Shown here piece by piece: positions 5,502 through 7,583 of a DNA stretch of 7,583 nt. Below the pieces are notes generated by a model that had not been told where the DNA came from, did no database searches, and saw nothing but the letters and a program-made list of their open reading frames with translations. The stretch's first letter is position 1. Every line of letters starts with the position of its first letter. Source of the stretch: Planctomycetota bacterium. Lineage in GTDB: Bacteria; Planctomycetota; Brocadiia; SM23-32. The DNA lies in NCBI GenBank assembly GCA_030604585.1, contig JAUVVP010000074.1, forward strand, positions 1-7,583. The letters run 5' to 3'. The translations under genes and the position numbers were made by a program.

Positions 5502-7040
5502 ATGGTCGAACTTGCCCGTTACCGGCCTGAACGCTGCATCATTGTCATCTTCGGGGCCAGCGGCGACCTGACGCAGCGCAAGCTGGCGCCGGCGCTCTAC
5601 AACCTGGCGCGGGAGGACCTGCTGCCCGAGGGCACCGTGCTGGTGGGCTACGGGCGCACGCCGATGACGGACGAGGCCTTCCGCAACCGGCTGGGCGAGA
5701 GCATCTCGCGCTTCTCCCGCACTCAGCCCATTGAGACAGACGTCTGGGAGACGCTGGCGGGCCGGGTCTTCTACCAGCAGGGCGCCTACGACGAGGCCGA
5801 GGGCTACCGGCACCTCCACCGGCGGATGGAAGACATGGACGGCCGGCTCGGCACCGGCGGCAATCGCGTCTTCTATCTCTCCGTCCCGCCCGTCGTGGTG
5901 GTGCCCATCCTGCACAACCTGTCCGCTGCCGGCAGCCTGGCGCGGCGCCGCCAGTGCGACGAGGACAGCACCTGCTACCTGCGCGTGGTCTTCGAGAAGC
6001 CCTTCGGGCACGACCTGGGGTCCGCCCGCAGCCTCAACGCCGAGATAGACCGCCTGCTGGAGGAGTCGCAGGTCTTCCGCATGGACCACTACCTAGGCAA
6101 GGAGACCGTGCAGAACATCGGCGTGCTGCGGTTCGCCAACTCGATCTTCGAGCACGTCTGGAAGTCCGAGTCGGTGCGGTGGGTCCGGGTGACCGTCGCT
6201 GAGACGCTCGGCATGGAGGGCCGCGGCGGCTACTTCGATTCGACCGGCATCCTGCGCGACATCCTCCAGAACCACGTGCTCCAGTTGCTCACGCTGGTGA
6301 CGATGGAGCCGCCCGCCTCCCTGGAGGCCGACGCCGTCCGGGACGAGAAGGTGAAGGTGCTGCGCTGCCTGCGGCGACTGGAGGGGCACGAGGTGCGTCG
6401 CTCGGTAGCTCGCGGCCAGTACGGCCGCGGGACCATCAACGGGCAGCAGGTGCCCGCCTACCGCGAAGAAGAGGGCGTGGACCCGCACTCCGACACCGAG
6501 ACCTTCGTGGGCCTGCGCACCTACATTGACAACTGGCGCTGGGCCGGCGTGCCCATCTACCTCTGCGCGGGCAAACGCCTGGCCGAGGGCCTCGTGGAGG
6601 TCTCCGTCGAGTTCAAAGAAGTGCCCGGCATCCTGTTCGGCGCCGTGCACGGGCGGCAGTTGAAGCCGAACAGGCTGACGGTGCGCATCCAGCCGAACGA
6701 GGGTGTCTCGCTGCGGTTCGCCAGCAAGGTGCCCGGCCTCGGGCTGGAGTTGCGCAACGTCGAGATGGACTTCCCGTACGGCAGCGCATTCCCGGCCGCT
6801 TCGCCGGAGGCCTACGAGCGGCTGCTGCTGGACGTGATGGGCGGTAACAGCGCGCTGTTCGCCCGCCGCGACGAAGTGGAGCTGGCCTGGGAGTTCGCCT
6901 CGGGCATCCTGGAGGCATGGCAGAAGGAGCCGCCGCCCGACTTCCCCAACTACGCCCCCGGCACCTGGGGTCCGATACCGTCCGAGCAGTTCTTCGCGGA
7001 GCACACCTCCTACGCAGCCCCCAGCCCGGACTCGCCGTAG
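5502..7040 (+). CDS. zwf: Glucose-6-phosphate 1-dehydrogenase
   Basis: Oxidises glucose 6-phosphate to 6-phosphogluconolactone with NADP+ (or NAD+), the first step of the oxidative pentose phosphate pathway, in the cytoplasm. Numbered from ATG 5502 (512 residues): dinucleotide-binding GASGDLTQRKL at 18-28; FEKPFG at 164-169; the family signature RMDHYLGKETVQN at 193-204, with phosphate-binding H196 and K200; and ILRDILQNHVLQ at 250-261, with H258 matching the catalytic base. The C-terminal domain carries LRTYIDNWRWAGVPIYLCAGKRL (338-360) and ends with GTWGPIPSEQFF. The start is ATG 5502 because AGGGGGTGAT (5488-5497), nearly the full anti-SD complement, sits at ideal distance; a GTG at 5493 falls inside that site and is unlikely. 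No gnd, pgl or opcA neighbour is visible. The last 11 residues, TSYAAPSPDSP, are encoded by a 33-bp sequence duplicated downstream, and look like an acquired tail. Confidence 0.97.
   Translation: MVELARYRPERCIIVIFGASGDLTQRKLAPALYNLAREDLLPEGTVLVGYGRTPMTDEAFRNRLGESISRFSRTQPIETDVWETLAGRVFYQQGAYDEAEGYRHLHRRMEDMDGRLGTGGNRVFYLSVPPVVVVPILHNLSAAGSLARRRQCDEDSTCYLRVVFEKPFGHDLGSARSLNAEIDRLLEESQVFRMDHYLGKETVQNIGVLRFANSIFEHVWKSESVRWVRVTVAETLGMEGRGGYFDSTGILRDILQNHVLQLLTLVTMEPPASLEADAVRDEKVKVLRCLRRLEGHEVRRSVARGQYGRGTINGQQVPAYREEEGVDPHSDTETFVGLRTYIDNWRWAGVPIYLCAGKRLAEGLVEVSVEFKEVPGILFGAVHGRQLKPNRLTVRIQPNEGVSLRFASKVPGLGLELRNVEMDFPYGSAFPAASPEAYERLLLDVMGGNSALFARRDEVELAWEFASGILEAWQKEPPPDFPNYAPGTWGPIPSEQFFAEHTSYAAPSPDSP
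7005..7037 (+). repeat. 33-bp direct repeat, copy 1 (last 11 codons of zwf)
   Basis: Starts ACCTCCTACGCAGCC and ends CGGACTCGCCG. It is identical over all 33 positions to 7189-7221. It begins exactly on a codon boundary of zwf and encodes TSYAAPSPDSP; the TAG stop at 7038-7040 follows immediately. Bases flanking the two copies differ. Confidence 0.95.
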
Positions 7041-7063
7041 AGCGGGCAAGGGCGGCCTCCAGG

Positions 7064-7103
7064 TGACATGCTGAGGGCAGGTTCCTACAGGACCGAAGCA
7101 TCT
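7064..7103 (-). repeat. 40-bp hairpin element, inverted copy 1
   Basis: On the minus strand it begins AGATGCTTCGG and ends CTCAGCATGTCA. The outer stem ATGCT/AGCAT is closed by 5 pairs; two GC pairs follow an internal TC/TC loop. It shares the outer ~11 and ~12 nt with the element at 7140-7179 and has the same length, but the centre differs. The layout resembles short hairpin repeats (CCTTCGCTTCGCTCAGGATGA type) that I recall from intergenic regions of environmental genomes; that link is from memory. Confidence 0.7.
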
Positions 7104-7139
7104 CTCCGTTCCGAGGCTCCGCTCACCCCACGAACGAAC

Positions 7140-7179
7140 AGATCCTTCGGCGCCGCGCAGGTCGCGCCTCAGGATGACA
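7140..7179 (+). repeat. 40-bp hairpin element, copy 2
   Basis: Begins AGATCCTTCGG and ends CTCAGGATGACA. Stem ATCCT (7142-7146) with AGGAT (7171-7175), a TC/TC internal loop, then GGCGC (7149-7153) with GCGCC (7164-7168) around a 10-nt loop. Compared with the copy at 7064-7103, one outer pair has changed from G-C to C-G on both sides of the stem, so pairing is preserved. Confidence 0.75.
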
Positions 7180-7192
7180 CCGGGCGCGACCT
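7159..7192. repeat. 10-bp perfect stem-loop bridging the hairpin element and the second zwf-tail copy
   Basis: AGGTCGCGCC (7159-7168) and GGCGCGACCT (7183-7192) are perfectly complementary with a 14-nt loop (7169-7182). The left arm lies in the 40-bp element and the right arm runs 4 nt into the second 33-bp repeat, so it is mutually exclusive with the hairpin of 7142-7175. It could stop transcription after zwf, but no T-tract follows. Confidence 0.55.
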
Positions 7193-7221
7193 CCTACGCA
7201 GCCCCCAGCCCGGACTCGCCG
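7189..7221 (+). repeat. 33-bp direct repeat, copy 2 (duplicated zwf tail)
   Basis: Identical to 7005-7037. At the position of the zwf TAG stop this copy reads CAG (7222-7224). It lies outside any recognisable gene. Confidence 0.95.
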
Positions 7222-7289
7222 CAGCCGCTCGGTGCGAGTGCCCGCCGGGACGCCGAGCATCCGCCCATCTCGGCCGACCCTCCACAAGC

Positions 7290-7317
7290 CAGCACCTAAC
7301 ACCCAGCACCTAACACC
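7290..7317 (+). repeat. 14-bp tandem repeat, two perfect copies
   Basis: CAGCACCTAACACC occurs at 7290-7303 and again at 7304-7317 with no mismatch. It runs directly into the 12-bp repeat array. Confidence 0.95.
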
Positions 7318-7365
7318 TGCCGTTGCACCTGCCGTTGCACCTGCCGTTGCGCCCGCCGTTCTCCC
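7318..7365 (+). repeat. 12-bp tandem repeat array, about four copies
   Basis: Unit TGCCGTTGCACC is perfect at 7318-7329 and 7330-7341, has one change (A to G) at 7342-7353, and is degenerate at 7354-7365. Decay towards the promoter side suggests the left copies are the younger ones. There are no spacers between units, so this is not a CRISPR array. Confidence 0.95.
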
Positions 7366-7375
7366 CCGCTATAGT
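7347..7375 (+). promoter_or_regulatory. Sigma-70-type promoter candidate partly inside the 12-bp array
   Basis: TTGCGC (7347-7352, 3 of 6 to TTGACA) lies within the third 12-bp unit, and TATAGT (7370-7375, 5 of 6 to TATAAT) follows after 17 nt. The start point would be near 7382, about 40 nt before the ATG of the gene at 7423. Upstream repeat units carry further TTGCAC boxes at 7323 and 7335. Confidence 0.5.
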
Positions 7376-7422
7376 GCGCCCCCGCAGGCCCCAGAGCCAC
7401 CGATTGTCCATGGGAGGTCCCG

Positions 7423-7583
7423 ATGAATCGCAACAGGTTCCGCTACGCGGTGCTGGTCCTCGTCCTTGCGGCCGGCTGGCCGCCGGGAGTGCCCTGTGCG
7501 CAGGAGGCGCAAGAAGTGAGCATCAAGCGATCTGACGTCGTGTTCATGGGCCAGAGTTCGGTGGAGGTCTACAAGCAGTACAT
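7423..7583 (+). CDS. Secreted protein of unknown function, N-terminal fragment cut by the window end
   Basis: The first 53 codons of an open frame that runs off the window. ATG 7423 is preceded by GGGAGG (7412-7417) at 5-nt spacing, an excellent ribosome binding site. The N-terminus is a Sec signal peptide: basic MNRNRFR, hydrophobic YAVLVLVLAAGW, and a probable cleavage site after P-C-A at about residue 26. The mature start reads QEAQEVSIKRSDVVFMGQSSVEVYKQY. The cysteine in VPCAQ is not in a convincing lipobox. DVVFMG followed by VEVY is faintly like uncharacterised secreted proteins of PVC-group bacteria, but too little is visible to name a family. A promoter candidate lies at 7347-7375. 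Confidence 0.8.
   Translation, partial: MNRNRFRYAVLVLVLAAGWPPGVPCAQEAQEVSIKRSDVVFMGQSSVEVYKQY

Larger units (their letters stand above)
7041..7422. other. Repeat-rich intergenic region after zwf
   Basis: 382 nt with no credible gene. Reading frames across it are short, and their proteins are low-complexity or simple repeats. In order it holds: an inverted 40-bp element, its partner in the opposite orientation, a 10-bp perfect stem, the second copy of the 33-bp zwf tail, about 68 nt in which I see nothing (7222-7289), two 14-bp tandem repeats, about four 12-bp tandem repeats, and a promoter-like pair before the next gene. No transposase remnant is visible. Confidence 0.8.

Noticed and set aside
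5331..7049. Antisense open frames opposite zwf (5331-6089 and 6093-7049)
   Set aside because: zwf is unmistakable on the plus strand, and these frames carry no family motifs.
7041..7289. Insertion sequence with transposase
   Set aside because: Inverted and direct repeats are present, but no transposase-like reading frame exists between them. At most this is a non-autonomous element.
7290..7365. CRISPR array
   Set aside because: The 14- and 12-bp units are directly adjacent with no unique spacers, and no cas gene is present.

Overview
This is a GC-rich bacterial chromosomal segment, probably from an uncultured or environmental lineage. Formylglycine-type sulfatase, corrinoid-enzyme-like URO-D paralogue, DUF5329-like secreted protein and strong Shine-Dalgarno sequences together would fit the Planctomycetota/PVC group or a neighbouring phylum. 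No rRNA or tRNA is present, so this placement is inference only.

Left part (27-2597, minus strand): a sulfatase without a signal peptide is followed after 18 nt by a class I SAM-dependent methyltransferase of the Methyltransf_32 type (LHACD, PCCQHE and TPKN motifs). They look like a two-gene operon. The 225-nt divergent region 2598-2822 carries an inverted repeat touching a good sigma-70 promoter that faces right.

Middle (2823-5334, plus strand): a URO-D superfamily protein (not a HemE) with His-x-Asp where the zinc-binding methyltransferases of the family have His-x-Cys. It is followed by a second TTGACA promoter and a secreted protein whose reading frame is broken near 4770. The N-terminal half has a signal peptide and beta-rich sequence. 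The C-terminal half, in the -1 frame, is a DUF5329-like domain. The two read naturally as one ~450-residue protein with a one-base deletion, either a real mutation or an assembly error.

Right part (5502-7583): a complete glucose-6-phosphate dehydrogenase (zwf), the entry enzyme of the oxidative pentose phosphate pathway. A 382-nt intergenic region then holds the most unusual DNA of the window. The last 11 codons of zwf are duplicated exactly (33 bp) 184 bp downstream. Between the two copies lies a pair of inverted 40-bp hairpin elements with a compensatory base-pair change, plus a 10-bp perfect stem. Next come 14-bp and 12-bp tandem repeats, a promoter-like sequence, and the start of a secreted protein cut off by the window end.

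No complete new multi-gene system is evident: the genes look like metabolic and housekeeping genes with independent promoters. The items worth following are the repeat-built zwf terminus and element, the broken DUF5329 gene, and the sulfatase/methyltransferase/URO-D neighbourhood.
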